From DASTOB01 sp035720425 (lineage in GTDB: Bacteria; Chloroflexota; Limnocylindria; Limnocylindrales; CSP1-4), in contig DASTOB010000013.1 of the NCBI GenBank assembly GCA_035720425.1, positions 1 through 14,630 on the forward strand: a DNA stretch of 14,630 nucleotides, given 5' to 3'. Position numbers and translations under genes: made by a program. The notes beneath the pieces are model-generated. The model saw only the letters and a program-made list of their open reading frames with translations. It had not been told where the DNA came from and made no database searches. Positions 1-6,668 of the stretch are shown here, in pieces (the first letter of the stretch is position 1; each line of letters starts with the position of its first letter).

Positions 1-438
1 GCTACGAATGGGGTGGATGGCAGCGTTGACAACAACGGGCTCGGGCACCCTTGTGGCCGCGCCTCGTGCGCGGGCACCCATGGGGGCGATACGGCGGCGC
101 CTAGGGCTCTCCGAGGTGCGACCCACAGCGGCGCGTTGTAAGCGTCCGAGGTGCGACCCAGGGGCGGCGAGGACGACCATGTGCGACCACGGGCGACCAT
201 GTGCGACGAGCGACATTGGGATCGGCCCGCCAAGGAGCTCAAGCTCTTGCCTCCCTCGGCAGCGAGGCGTATCCTCCGGCCACCGGCGCGTCCCGCGCCG
301 AACCCCGCTCCGACGCTCACGCCGTCGGCCTCGATGGGGCAAAGGGGAACTCGCTTTCCCGGGACGATCGTCCGCCCTTCTCCGGCGGGCTGCGCGAGCG
401 TGAGTCGTCGGCCGGCCGACCGAGAAGGAACCGAGACG
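1..438. other. non-coding stretch with clustered short direct repeats
   Basis: I see no convincing gene here. The open frames have codon composition unlike their neighbours, start at unsupported codons and show no recognisable domain. The stretch holds short direct repeats between 110 and 207 (listed separately), a 12-bp palindrome GGACGATCGTCC at 362-373, and at its right end the AAGGAA ribosome binding site of the gene starting at 439. It could be an ordinary leader/intergenic region or the eroded edge of something lying to the left of the window. No transposase remnant is recognisable. Confidence 0.5.
110..207. repeat. direct repeats around GTGCGAC
   Basis: Two copies of the 16-mer TCCGAGGTGCGACCCA lie at 110-125 and 145-160 (35-bp period). 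Two copies of the 14-mer CGACCATGTGCGAC follow at 174-187 and 194-207 (20-bp period). All four contain GTGCGAC (117, 151, 181, 201). This is read directly from the sequence. The function is unknown: repeated protein-binding sites, or the multiple repeats typical of some transposon ends, are both possible, and neither is shown. Confidence 0.6.
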
Positions 439-1218
439 ATGCCGACCCAGAAGACGTTCAAGCGGCGCGTTCGCGCGCGCATGACGAAGACCGGCGAGTC
501 CTACACGTCCGCCCGGCAGCAGCTGCTCCGCAAGGCCGATCCGCCCGCGCCGGCCGATCCCACCGTTGCCGAGGCGCCCGCTGCAGACGGGGCGGCCGAT
601 CCCACCGTTGCCGAGGCGGCCGACGCCTCCGGCGCCGTGGCACCCGCTGCACACGAGGCGGCCGATCCCGAGCCGACCGTCGAATTCCCGACGTCCGAGG
701 AAGCCGTCCTCGGCGCGACCGGACGGACCTATCCGGCGTGGTTTGCCATCCTCGACGCGTGGGGCGCGACTGGACGGCGTCACTCGGAGATCGCGGCCTG
801 GCTCGCCGACGAGCACGGCGTGGCGCCATGGTGGCGGCAGAGCGTGACCGTCGCCTACGAACGAGCCCGCGGGATGCGTGCGGTCCACCAGATGACCGAT
901 GGGTTCTCCGTCGCGGTCACCCGAACCATCACCGCCGAGACCGATGCTGCGCTCGCGGCATTCACCGATCCCGCCATCCGCTCGTCGTGGCTCGGGGACG
1001 TCAACGTGACGCAGCGGCGCACGACCGCCGCCGGCAGCGCCCGGTTCGACTGGGCGGATCCGCCATCGCGGCTGGTCGTGTTCGTCGGCTCGAAAGGGCC
1101 CGGCAGATCGACTGTCTCCGTGTCGCACGAACGTCTGCCCGACGCGGACACCGCTGCCCGCGAGAAGGCCGCCTGGAAGGAGCGATTGGCCGCCCTCAAG
1201 GCGGTCCTCGAGGCCTGA
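439..1218 (+). CDS. DUF4287 and SRPBCC domain-containing protein
   Basis: A 259-aa protein of unknown function. I chose ATG 439 because AAGGAA lies nine bases upstream and the N-terminus becomes the basic helical segment expected in this family (MPTQKTFKRRVRARM...). The frame is open back to 151, but that extension is Pro/Arg-rich and unsupported. In order: basic N-terminal segment (1-32), an Ala/Pro/Asp-rich linker with repeats (33-85), a DUF4287 core (about 92-150, with GRTYPAWFAILDAWGATGR and EHGV..WW), then a START/AHSA1-like SRPBCC domain (about 153-255, from W184 to the C-terminal helix). SRPBCC folds bind hydrophobic ligands, but no ligand can be read from the sequence. It probably forms a single-gene unit: a hairpin (1233-1248) and the tRNA promoter follow it. 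The family call is confident; the function is not known. Confidence 0.85.
   Translation: MPTQKTFKRRVRARMTKTGESYTSARQQLLRKADPPAPADPTVAEAPAADGAADPTVAEAADASGAVAPAAHEAADPEPTVEFPTSEEAVLGATGRTYPAWFAILDAWGATGRRHSEIAAWLADEHGVAPWWRQSVTVAYERARGMRAVHQMTDGFSVAVTRTITAETDAALAAFTDPAIRSSWLGDVNVTQRRTTAAGSARFDWADPPSRLVVFVGSKGPGRSTVSVSHERLPDADTAAREKAAWKERLAALKAVLEA
551..669 (+). repeat. in-frame repeats encoding the Ala/Asp/Pro linker
   Basis: A 25-bp stretch beginning CGGCCGATCCCACCG recurs perfectly at 551-575 and 593-617 (42-bp, 14-codon period), encoding ADPTVAEA twice. A partial third copy (CGGCCGATCCC) lies at 659-669. The period is a multiple of three, so copy-number change would keep the frame. It forms a disordered linker between the basic N-terminus and the DUF4287 core. 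Confidence 0.75.
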
Positions 1219-1232
1219 GCGCTCAAGGGGGA

Positions 1233-1248
1233 AGGGGCCGCGTCCCCT
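1233..1248 (+). terminator. short hairpin after the DUF4287 gene
   Basis: AGGGG (1233-1237) pairs with CCCCT (1244-1248) around a 6-base loop, 15 bases after the stop codon. There is no T tract, so it is a weak terminator candidate. Its right arm overlaps the first T of the extended -10 of the tRNA promoter. Confidence 0.3.
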
Positions 1249-1256
1249 GATATACT
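1248..1256 (+). promoter_or_regulatory. extended -10 promoter of tRNA-Ala
   Basis: TGATATACT is an extended -10 element (TGn plus TATACT at 1251-1256, one mismatch to TATAAT). It ends 13 bases before the first base of the mature tRNA. No good -35 is present, which fits extended -10 promoters. The predicted start is around 1263, giving a very short 5' leader for RNase P removal. Confidence 0.6.
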
Positions 1257-1269
1257 CCCGCTCCGGCGT

Positions 1270-1345
1270 GGGGCTATAGCTCAGCTGGGAGAGCGTCTGA
1301 ATGGCATTCAGAAGGTCCGGGGTTCGAATCCCCGTAGCTCCACCA
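1270..1345 (+). tRNA. tRNA-Ala(GGC)
   Basis: A complete 76-nt tRNA. The acceptor stem GGGGCTA (1270-1276) pairs with TAGCTCC (1335-1341) and contains the G3:U70 wobble pair, the classic alanine identity element. The anticodon stem TCTGA/TCAGA encloses the loop ATGGCAT, giving anticodon GGC, which reads GCC, a codon used heavily here. The T arm carries the expected GGTTCGAATCC core. The discriminator A and the 3' CCA (1343-1345) are encoded. It stands alone between its own promoter and a hairpin. Confidence 0.97.
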
Positions 1346-1360
1346 CTCGCCTGAACGTCC

Positions 1361-1390
1361 AGCCCCTGGGTCCGTCGGCCGAGGGGCTTT
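1361..1390 (+). terminator. Rho-independent-like terminator after tRNA-Ala
   Basis: AGCCCCT (1361-1367) pairs perfectly with AGGGGCT (1382-1388), with a 14-base loop and a short T run (TTT at 1388-1390). It lies 15 bases after the tRNA, on the tRNA strand. The T tract is short, as is common in high-GC genomes. Confidence 0.6.
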
Positions 1391-1437
1391 CATCTGCGCG
1401 GAATCTGCTCCCACGTGCGCGACCACGCTCGCCGCGC

Positions 1438-1443
1438 TAGCAT
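1438..1443 (+). promoter_or_regulatory. leaderless-type -10 of leuS
   Basis: TAGCAT ends nine bases before the leuS ATG at 1453, and no Shine-Dalgarno lies between. The spacing would put the start point at or just before the AUG, suggesting a leaderless mRNA. No clear -35 is visible. Confidence 0.4.
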
Positions 1444-1452
1444 CCCGGAACC

Positions 1453-3996
1453 ATGACCGCCACGTCCGACCGCGCGCGCGTCGAGCGCTACGACCCGTCC
1501 GAGATCGAGCCCCGCTGGCAGCGGCGCTGGGACGAGCTCCGCCTGCATTCGACGGACCTGAGCAATGGATCGCGGCGCCGCTACTACCTGCTGACCATGT
1601 ACCCGTACCCGTCAGGCGACATCCACATCGGCCACTGGTACATCAAGACGCCGACCGATGCGATCGCCCGCTACCGGCGGATGCACGGCGACAACGTCTT
1701 CCTGCCGATCGGCTTCGACGCGTTCGGGCTGCCGGCCGAGAACGCGGCCATCGCGCGCCGGGTCAACCCGCGCGAATGGACGATGTCGAACATCGACAAC
1801 ATGCGGCGCCAGCTCCGGTCGATGGGCGCGACGTTCGACTGGGACGCCGAGGTCGTCACCTGCGACCCGGACTACTACCGCTGGAACCAGTGGTTCTTCC
1901 TCCAGTTCCTGAAGGCGGGCCTGGCCTACCGGGCGAATTCGGCGGTCGACTGGTGTCCGAACGACGGGACGCTCGCCCGCGAGCAGGTCGAGGGAGCGGA
2001 CCGGCATTGCTGGCGGTGCGGCGCGAAGGTCGAGAAGCGCGACCTCGACCAGTGGTATTTGCGCGTCACGAAGTACGCCGACGAGCTGCTCGACTTCAGC
2101 GGGATCGAGTTCCCGGACCCGGTCCGCATCCAGCAGACGAACTGGATCGGCCGATCCGAGGGCGGCGAGATCGTCTTCGCCACCGCCCCGTCGGACCATC
2201 ACCCCGGAGGCGATGAGATCCGCGTCTTCACGACGCGCCCGGACACGCTGTTCGGCGCCACGTTCATGGTCCTCGCCCCGGAGCACCCGCTCGTCGAGCG
2301 GCTGACGGCGCTGGACCGCCGCGCCGAGGTCGAGGCATACGTCGCGCAGGCCGTGACCGAAACCGAGATCGAGCGCCTGTCGACCGAGCGCGAGAAGACC
2401 GGCGTGCCGATCGGTGCCGACGCGATCAACCCGGTCAACGGTGAGCGGATCCCGATCTTCGTGGCCGACTACGTGCTGGCCGGCTACGGCACCGGCGCGA
2501 TCATGGCCGTGCCCGCCCACGACGAGCGCGACTACGCCTTCGCGGAGCGGTTCGGGCTCCCGATCCGGCGCGTCGTCGCGGCGCCCGGGTCGGAGGACGA
2601 GCCGCTCGACTCCGCCTACGTCGCCCATTCGGCCGGCGAGGTCCTCGTCAACAGCGGCGAGTTCAGCGGGCTGCCGGCCGACGAGGGCGGTCGACGGATC
2701 GTCGACTGGCTGGCCCGCGACGGCCGCGCGAAGGCGGCGGTCACGTATCGCCTGCGCGACTGGTTGATCAGCCGGCAGCGCTACTGGGGCACCCCGATCC
2801 CGGTCATTCACTGCGAGCGGTGCGGCATCGTCCCGGTTCCCGAAGCGGATCTGCCGGTTCTCCTACCCGACACGGTCGACTACGCCGGCAGCGGGGTGAA
2901 CCCGCTGACCCGGGACGAGGCGTTCCTCAACGTGGCCTGCCCGTCGTGCGACGGTCCCGCCCGCCGCGAGACCGACACGATGGACACGTTCATCGACTCC
3001 TCGTGGTACTGGTATCGCTACCTGTCGCCGCACAAGGCGGACGGCCCGATCGACGACGACATGGTCGAGTCGTGGACGCCCGTCGAGCAGTACACCGGCG
3101 GCGCCGAGCACGCGGTCATGCACCTGCTCTACGCCCGCGAGTTCACGAAGATGATGCGCGACCTCGGGCTCGTCCAGCAGAACGAGCCATGGAAGCGCGT
3201 GTTCAACCAGGGCCAGATCCTGGGGGCGGACGGCGAGCGGATGTCGAAGTCGCGCGGCAACGTGCAGGACCCAGACGAGCTCGTCCGGCGCTACGGCGCC
3301 GACACGGTCCGGCTGTTCCTCATGTTCATGGGACCGTGGGACCAGGGCGGGCCGTGGAGCGGCAGCGGGATCGGCGGCGTCCACCGCTTCCTCAATCGCG
3401 TCTGGACGATCACGCTCGACCCGCACGGGCGCGAGCCGGGCGACGCCGACGCCGGCATCCTGCCTGCCGGCGAGGATGACGCCGCCGCGCGCGCCCAGGT
3501 CCGCGCGGCGGCGCATAGGACGCTGCGCGCGGTCACGGAGGACTACGAGCGATTCCACTTCAACACGATGGTCGCGCGCCTCATGGAGCTCACGAACACG
3601 CTGTTCCGCTACCGCGGCACGCCGATCGCCGGCGGCGCGGAGTGGAAGGAAGCCGTGCGGCTGCTCCTGTTCATGCTGGCGCCGGCCGCGCCGCACATCA
3701 CCGAGGAGCTGTGGGAGCGCCTTGGGCCGCCGCCTGGGAAGCCATGGGCCTCGATCCATGCCCACCGCTGGCCGAAGGTCGACGAGGTCGCGGCTGCGGA
3801 GGCGACCCGCGAGGTCCCCGTCCAGGTCAACGGCAAGCTCCGCGACAAGGTCACGGTTGCTACCGGGATCGATCAGGCGGAGCTGGAAGCGCTCGTGCTC
3901 GCGCGTGACAAGGTTCGCGCCGCGCTCGCCGGGCGTGCGCCGGATCGGATCATCCACGCCGGAGGCGGCAGGCTCGTCAACATCGTCGTGCGATGA
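1453..3996 (+). CDS. leuS: leucyl-tRNA synthetase
   Basis: Class Ia synthetase that activates leucine with ATP and charges tRNA-Leu in the cytoplasm. The 847-aa length is close to typical bacterial LeuRS (about 860). Seen in order: the HIGH signature His58-Ile-Gly-His61; a cysteine-rich stretch (WCPN, then CWRCG near 177-194); the CP1 editing domain with its threonine-rich TTRPDT (260-265) and the conserved Asp within HDERDY (D357), which blocks editing of cognate Leu-tRNA; a second zinc-type pair CERC and CPSC flanking the leucine-specific region; DTFIDSSWYW; the KMSKS loop as RMSKS (596-600); an anticodon-binding helical domain; and a C-terminal VQVNGKLRDKV segment. It is translationally coupled to the acetyltransferase downstream through an ATGA overlap. 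All catalytic and editing motifs look intact. Confidence 0.98.
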   Translation: MTATSDRARVERYDPSEIEPRWQRRWDELRLHSTDLSNGSRRRYYLLTMYPYPSGDIHIGHWYIKTPTDAIARYRRMHGDNVFLPIGFDAFGLPAENAAIARRVNPREWTMSNIDNMRRQLRSMGATFDWDAEVVTCDPDYYRWNQWFFLQFLKAGLAYRANSAVDWCPNDGTLAREQVEGADRHCWRCGAKVEKRDLDQWYLRVTKYADELLDFSGIEFPDPVRIQQTNWIGRSEGGEIVFATAPSDHHPGGDEIRVFTTRPDTLFGATFMVLAPEHPLVERLTALDRRAEVEAYVAQAVTETEIERLSTEREKTGVPIGADAINPVNGERIPIFVADYVLAGYGTGAIMAVPAHDERDYAFAERFGLPIRRVVAAPGSEDEPLDSAYVAHSAGEVLVNSGEFSGLPADEGGRRIVDWLARDGRAKAAVTYRLRDWLISRQRYWGTPIPVIHCERCGIVPVPEADLPVLLPDTVDYAGSGVNPLTRDEAFLNVACPSCDGPARRETDTMDTFIDSSWYWYRYLSPHKADGPIDDDMVESWTPVEQYTGGAEHAVMHLLYAREFTKMMRDLGLVQQNEPWKRVFNQGQILGADGERMSKSRGNVQDPDELVRRYGADTVRLFLMFMGPWDQGGPWSGSGIGGVHRFLNRVWTITLDPHGREPGDADAGILPAGEDDAAARAQVRAAAHRTLRAVTEDYERFHFNTMVARLMELTNTLFRYRGTPIAGGAEWKEAVRLLLFMLAPAAPHITEELWERLGPPPGKPWASIHAHRWPKVDEVAAAEATREVPVQVNGKLRDKVTVATGIDQAELEALVLARDKVRAALAGRAPDRIIHAGGGRLVNIVVR

Positions 3997-4439
3997 CGGA
4001 GGTCAGCCTGCGCGAGGTGACGGCCGACACGGTCCGCCAGATCTGCCGCCTTCGCGTCGCGCCGGACCAGGAGCAGTTCGTCGCGCCGAACGCGATCTCG
4101 TTCGCCGAGGCGCTGTTCCACCCGACGGCGTGGTTCCGGGCGATCTACGCGGGCGACGAACCCGTCGGCTTCGTCATGCTCGACGACGACGCCGCCAAGT
4201 CGGAGTACTACCTGTGGCGGCTCATGCTCGACGCGGACCAGCAGCGCAAGGGCTACGGACGGCGCGCGGTCGAGCTCGTCCTCGACTACGTGCGGACGAG
4301 ACCCGGCGCGACAGAGCTGCGGGTGAGCTGGGTCCCGGGCGACGGCGGGCCGGAGGGGTTCTACCGCGGCCTCGGGTTCGAGCCCACCGGTGAGATCGAC
4401 GACGGCGAGGTGGTGGGAGCGCTCCGCCTGACCCGCTAA
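3993..4439 (+). CDS. GNAT N-acetyltransferase, spermidine/spermine type
   Basis: A 148-aa single-domain GNAT enzyme expected to transfer acetyl from acetyl-CoA to an amine. The N-terminus (LREVT...), the EQFVAPNAISFAEA segment (27-40) and PVGFVMLDDD (57-66) resemble the Bacillus Blt/PaiA-like diamine or spermine/spermidine acetyltransferase group. Motif A, which binds the CoA pyrophosphate, is at 77-92 (LMLDADQQRKGYGRRA, with Q84-x-x-G87-x-G89). The C-terminal EGFYRGLGFEPTGEIDDGEVV is typical of the group. The ATG overlaps the leuS stop (ATGA, 3993-3996), so translation is probably coupled. The exact substrate is inferred from resemblance; a protein acetylase or another small amine cannot be excluded. 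Confidence 0.88.
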   Translation: MTEVSLREVTADTVRQICRLRVAPDQEQFVAPNAISFAEALFHPTAWFRAIYAGDEPVGFVMLDDDAAKSEYYLWRLMLDADQQRKGYGRRAVELVLDYVRTRPGATELRVSWVPGDGGPEGFYRGLGFEPTGEIDDGEVVGALRLTR

Positions 4440-4466
4440 CCCCGGCACGCGGCTTGCCCGCGCCCG

Positions 4467-4472
4467 TACAGT
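4467..4472 (+). promoter_or_regulatory. -10 element upstream of the DUF4389 gene
   Basis: TACAGT lies 37 bases before the ATG at 4510. The same hexamer stands before the gene at 8254. TTGCCC at 4454-4459 is only 7 bases away and therefore cannot be its -35. Confidence 0.35.
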
Positions 4473-4474
4473 GG

Positions 4475-4496
4475 AGCCGCGCCGACCGGCGCGGCT
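4475..4496 (+). other. strong hairpin just before the ribosome binding site
   Basis: AGCCGCGCC (4475-4483) pairs perfectly with GGCGCGGCT (4488-4496) around a GACC tetraloop. The hairpin sits 2 bases before the GGAGG at 4499. No T tract follows, so it is a poor terminator for leuS-GNAT and may instead shape initiation of the next gene or mRNA stability. Confidence 0.5.
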
Positions 4497-4509
4497 ACGG
4501 AGGGATGCC

Positions 4510-5136
4510 ATGGAAGCCGTCGGTGCGATGCCACCACCCGGTTACCCGGTTCGGATCGAATTCGACGAGACGGAGGAGATCAATCGGCTGTGGGGGATCC
4601 CGCTCGTCGGGCACGTGATCCGGGCGCTCATCCTCCTGCCGCACTTCCTCGTCCTGTGGGTCCTCGGCCTCCTCGTCGGACTGCTCCAGCTCGTCGTCTG
4701 GATCCCGGTGCTCCTCCAGGGCCGCTACCCGCAGTGGGGATACGACCTCGTCGGCGGGACCTACCGGTACTCGGTGCGGGTGACCGCATACTGGGCCCTC
4801 CTCACGGACCGCTACCCGCCGTTCTCGATCAGGGGCGACCACCCGGTTCGGCTCGACTATGACGAGACCGCTCGGATCAACCCGCTGTGGGGCATCCCGT
4901 TCATCGGGATCTGGCTTCGGGCGATCCTCGCCATCCCGCACTTCATCGTGCTCTGGTTCCTCGGCATCGGGGTGGGGCTCACGCTGCTCGTGTCGTGGAT
5001 CCCGGTCCTCATCAACGGCCGGATGGCGGACTGGGGCTACACGATCATCGGCGGCTGGCTCCGATGGACGATGCGCGTGACCTCGTACGTCCTGCTGCTC
5101 ACGAGCGCGTACCCGCCGTTCCGACTGCGCGACTGA
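4510..5136 (+). CDS. tandem DUF4389 membrane protein
   Basis: A 208-aa integral membrane protein built from two copies of one unit. Residues 12-107 (YPVRIEF...LLTDRYPPFSI) and 111-206 (HPVRLDY...LLTSAYPPFRL) align with a 99-residue offset and share [YH]PVR, DET..IN.LWGIP, LPHF/IPHF, W.PVL..GR, WGY and YPPF. These are hallmarks of DUF4389 (Pfam), whose function is unknown. Each unit has hydrophobic segments (about 31-69 and 129-168) and a weaker one near 85-98 and 184-198. I chose ATG 4510 because GGAGG at 4499-4503 is ideally placed; the frame stays open upstream, and an ATG at 4528 is a weaker alternative. It is convergent with the MOSC gene. No partner or substrate can be inferred. Confidence 0.88.
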   Translation: MEAVGAMPPPGYPVRIEFDETEEINRLWGIPLVGHVIRALILLPHFLVLWVLGLLVGLLQLVVWIPVLLQGRYPQWGYDLVGGTYRYSVRVTAYWALLTDRYPPFSIRGDHPVRLDYDETARINPLWGIPFIGIWLRAILAIPHFIVLWFLGIGVGLTLLVSWIPVLINGRMADWGYTIIGGWLRWTMRVTSYVLLLTSAYPPFRLRD

Positions 5137-5158
5137 CGCTCGGCTCGGCGGTCAGTCG
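5130..5158. terminator. shared hairpin carrying both convergent stop codons
   Basis: CGACTGAC (5130-5137) and GTCAGTCG (5151-5158) are perfect inverted repeats with a 13-base loop. The left arm contains the TGA of the DUF4389 gene (5134-5136). The right arm contains the TGA, on the minus strand, of the MOSC gene (5152-5154). The hairpin could end transcripts from both sides, although no T tract is present. Confidence 0.5.
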
Positions 5159-5661
5159 TCGGCGCGGATCCGATCGCCGACGGCGATGTCGCCGCTCTCG
5201 ACGATTTCAGCCCGGATCCCGCCCCGGTGGACGAGCGGGATCATGACCGGCCGATCGAGGAGCCCCTCGAGGTACGAACACGGCTCGCAGCGGCGGACGC
5301 CGAACAGGACGGCGCCGCCGACCCGAAAGCGTCGCCCGATCAACTCGTCGAGCCGGACGCCCCGAGTCGTGAGGTTTCGCCGGGTCTCGCCCGGCGCGAG
5401 TGCGAGACCTTCGGCGGCGAGCGACTCGACGACCTCCGCCTCGACGAGCGTGACCTGGTCGCCGCGCCGCGCGGTCGGCGACCAGTGGCCGCGGCGTTCG
5501 GCGTAGCGATCGCCCTCGAGCCCAACTCCCGCACGCGCCGTCACGCGGTCGCGCGCTTCCATCGGCGCGCCCGCCTCGGGCGCGACATGGAGATGCTCCA
5601 CGACGCCAAGGCTGTCGGCACCGCGCGCGCCGCGGTCATGAGAGATGGCCGATGATGTCAT
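5152..5661 (-). CDS. MOSC domain-containing protein
   Basis: A 169-aa protein consisting almost entirely of a MOSC domain, the beta-barrel found at the C-terminus of molybdenum-cofactor sulfurases and in stand-alone YiiM/MOSC proteins that handle sulfur for molybdoenzymes or act with a molybdenum cofactor. Seen: the glycine-rich GVGLEGDRY (46-53), DQVTLVEAEVVE (68-79), the conserved ETRRNLTTRGVRLDELIGRRFRVG (92-115), and the cysteines C125 and C128 in RRCEPCSYLEG, at the position of the family's conserved cysteine. It is stand-alone, with no PLP-dependent sulfurase domain. The start ATG 5661 is supported by a TACGGT -10 nine bases upstream. Which molybdoenzyme or substrate it serves is not visible in the window. 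Confidence 0.9.
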   Translation of the reverse strand: MTSSAISHDRGARGADSLGVVEHLHVAPEAGAPMEARDRVTARAGVGLEGDRYAERRGHWSPTARRGDQVTLVEAEVVESLAAEGLALAPGETRRNLTTRGVRLDELIGRRFRVGGAVLFGVRRCEPCSYLEGLLDRPVMIPLVHRGGIRAEIVESGDIAVGDRIRADD

Positions 5662-5670
5662 CGTCCGATG

Positions 5671-5676
5671 ACCGTA
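5671..5676 (-). promoter_or_regulatory. leaderless-type -10 of the MOSC gene
   Basis: TACGGT on the minus strand ends nine bases before the ATG at 5661, with no Shine-Dalgarno between. The arrangement matches the other TANNNT-to-start cases in this window. Confidence 0.35.
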
Positions 5677-5699
5677 GCAGCCTGACGGGAGACCTGCCT

Positions 5700-6638
5700 G
5701 TGCCCACGATCCGCCTCGGTGCCCTGTGCTGGAACCAGTACACCGACTGGCCGTCGCTCCTCGAGGCCGGCCGGCGCGCCGATCGGCTCGGTTTCGACAG
5801 CCTGTGGACGTGGGACCACCTCTACCCCATCGTCGGCTCGTCGGACGGGCCGATCCTCGAGGGCTACCTCGTCCTGACCGGCTGGGCCATGGCGACCGAG
5901 CGTGTTCGCCTCGGGCTCATGGTCGGGGCGAACCCGTTTCGCGAGCCCACCCTGACGACGAAAATGATCACGACGCTCGACCACATCTCCGGCGGCCGGG
6001 CGATCCTCGGCATCGGCGCCGCGTGGTTCGAGGAGGAGCACCTCGCCTACGGCATCCCATTCGGGAGCGGGCCGCCGGAGCGGCTTCGCTGGCTTGGCGA
6101 GGCACTCCCGGTCATGCGCGGCATGCTTCGCGGCGAGCGACCGACGGCCGCCGGCCCTCGCTACCGGGCGCGGGACATCCGGAATGACCCGCCGCCGGTC
6201 CAGGAGCGCCTGCCGATCCTCGTCGGCGGCGGCGGCGAGCGGGTGACGCTCAAGCTCGTGGCCCGCTACGCGGACGCGAACAACGTCGGCGGGTCGGTCG
6301 ACAACGTGCGGCGCAAGGAGGCGATCCTGCTCGAACACTGCGAGGCGGTCGGACGCGATCCCGCCGAGATCGAGCGGACGGTCGGCATCGGGGCGGTCAT
6401 CATCCGCGACTCCCGGGCGGAGGCGGAGCGGGTATTCCGGTCCGTGTTCGACCGAAACGGGCGGGCCGACTACTGGGCGGACCAGCCGGTCGGCACGCCG
6501 GAGGACGTCGCCGAGCGGATCCTTGCGCGCGCAGAGGTCGGCTACCGCCACGTCGTCGCGGGCTTTCCGGGGCCGCACGACGAGGAGTCGATGACCCGCC
6601 TCGCGACGGAGGTGCGGGCGCTCGTCGAACGGGCCTGA
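5700..6638 (+). CDS. LLM class F420-dependent oxidoreductase (Rv1855c/TIGR03560-like)
   Basis: A 312-aa luciferase-like TIM-barrel oxidoreductase that most likely uses reduced coenzyme F420; the physiological substrate is unknown. The N-terminus (IRLGALCWNQYTDWPSLLEAGRRADRLGFDSLWTWDHLYP) is characteristic of the group. The conserved barrel segments follow: RVRLGLMVGANPFREPTLTTKM, DHISGGRAILGIGAAWFEEEH and PILVGGGGE..LKLVARYAD, and the C-terminal region carries GTPEDVAERI. I prefer GTG 5700: it has GGGAGA 7 bases upstream and removes a 10-base overlap with the divergent MOSC gene. An in-frame ATG at 5652 would add 16 residues (MMSSSDDRSS...) unlike the family's N-terminus. Whether FMN or F420 is used cannot be proven from the motifs seen. 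Confidence 0.92.
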   Translation: MPTIRLGALCWNQYTDWPSLLEAGRRADRLGFDSLWTWDHLYPIVGSSDGPILEGYLVLTGWAMATERVRLGLMVGANPFREPTLTTKMITTLDHISGGRAILGIGAAWFEEEHLAYGIPFGSGPPERLRWLGEALPVMRGMLRGERPTAAGPRYRARDIRNDPPPVQERLPILVGGGGERVTLKLVARYADANNVGGSVDNVRRKEAILLEHCEAVGRDPAEIERTVGIGAVIIRDSRAEAERVFRSVFDRNGRADYWADQPVGTPEDVAERILARAEVGYRHVVAGFPGPHDEESMTRLATEVRALVERA

Positions 6639-6660
6639 GTCGCGCCGGCGCCCGATGAAC

Positions 6661-6668
6661 GGCTAGCC
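6661..6668. repeat. palindrome between convergent genes
   Basis: GGCTAGCC, extended to CGGCTAGCCG at 6660-6669, is a perfect palindrome covering the CGNR stop codon (6663-6665 on the minus strand). A second palindrome, GCGCCGGCGC, lies at 6643-6652. Together they occupy the 24-base gap between convergent genes. No T tracts are seen, so terminator function is uncertain. Confidence 0.3.

Noticed and set aside
362..373. 12-bp palindrome GGACGATCGTCC as an operator
   Set aside because: A few palindromes of this length are expected by chance in a window this size, and no promoter is recognised next to it.
151..438. N-terminal extension of the DUF4287 protein to 151
   Set aside because: The extension is Pro/Arg-rich, crosses the GTGCGAC repeats and lacks a ribosome binding site. 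ATG 439 has AAGGAA upstream and the family-like N-terminus.
1612..2811. 399-aa minus-strand open frame inside leuS
   Set aside because: It is a mirror of the leuS codon bias in high-GC DNA; Arg/Asp/Val-rich with no domain, on top of an unambiguous synthetase.
4454..4472. TTGCCC/TACAGT as a full -35/-10 promoter
   Set aside because: The spacer is only 7 bases, far from the 16-18 needed.
5652..5699. ATG 5652 as start of the LLM oxidoreductase
   Set aside because: It would overlap the divergent MOSC gene and add residues unlike the family. GTG 5700 has GGGAGA at the right distance.
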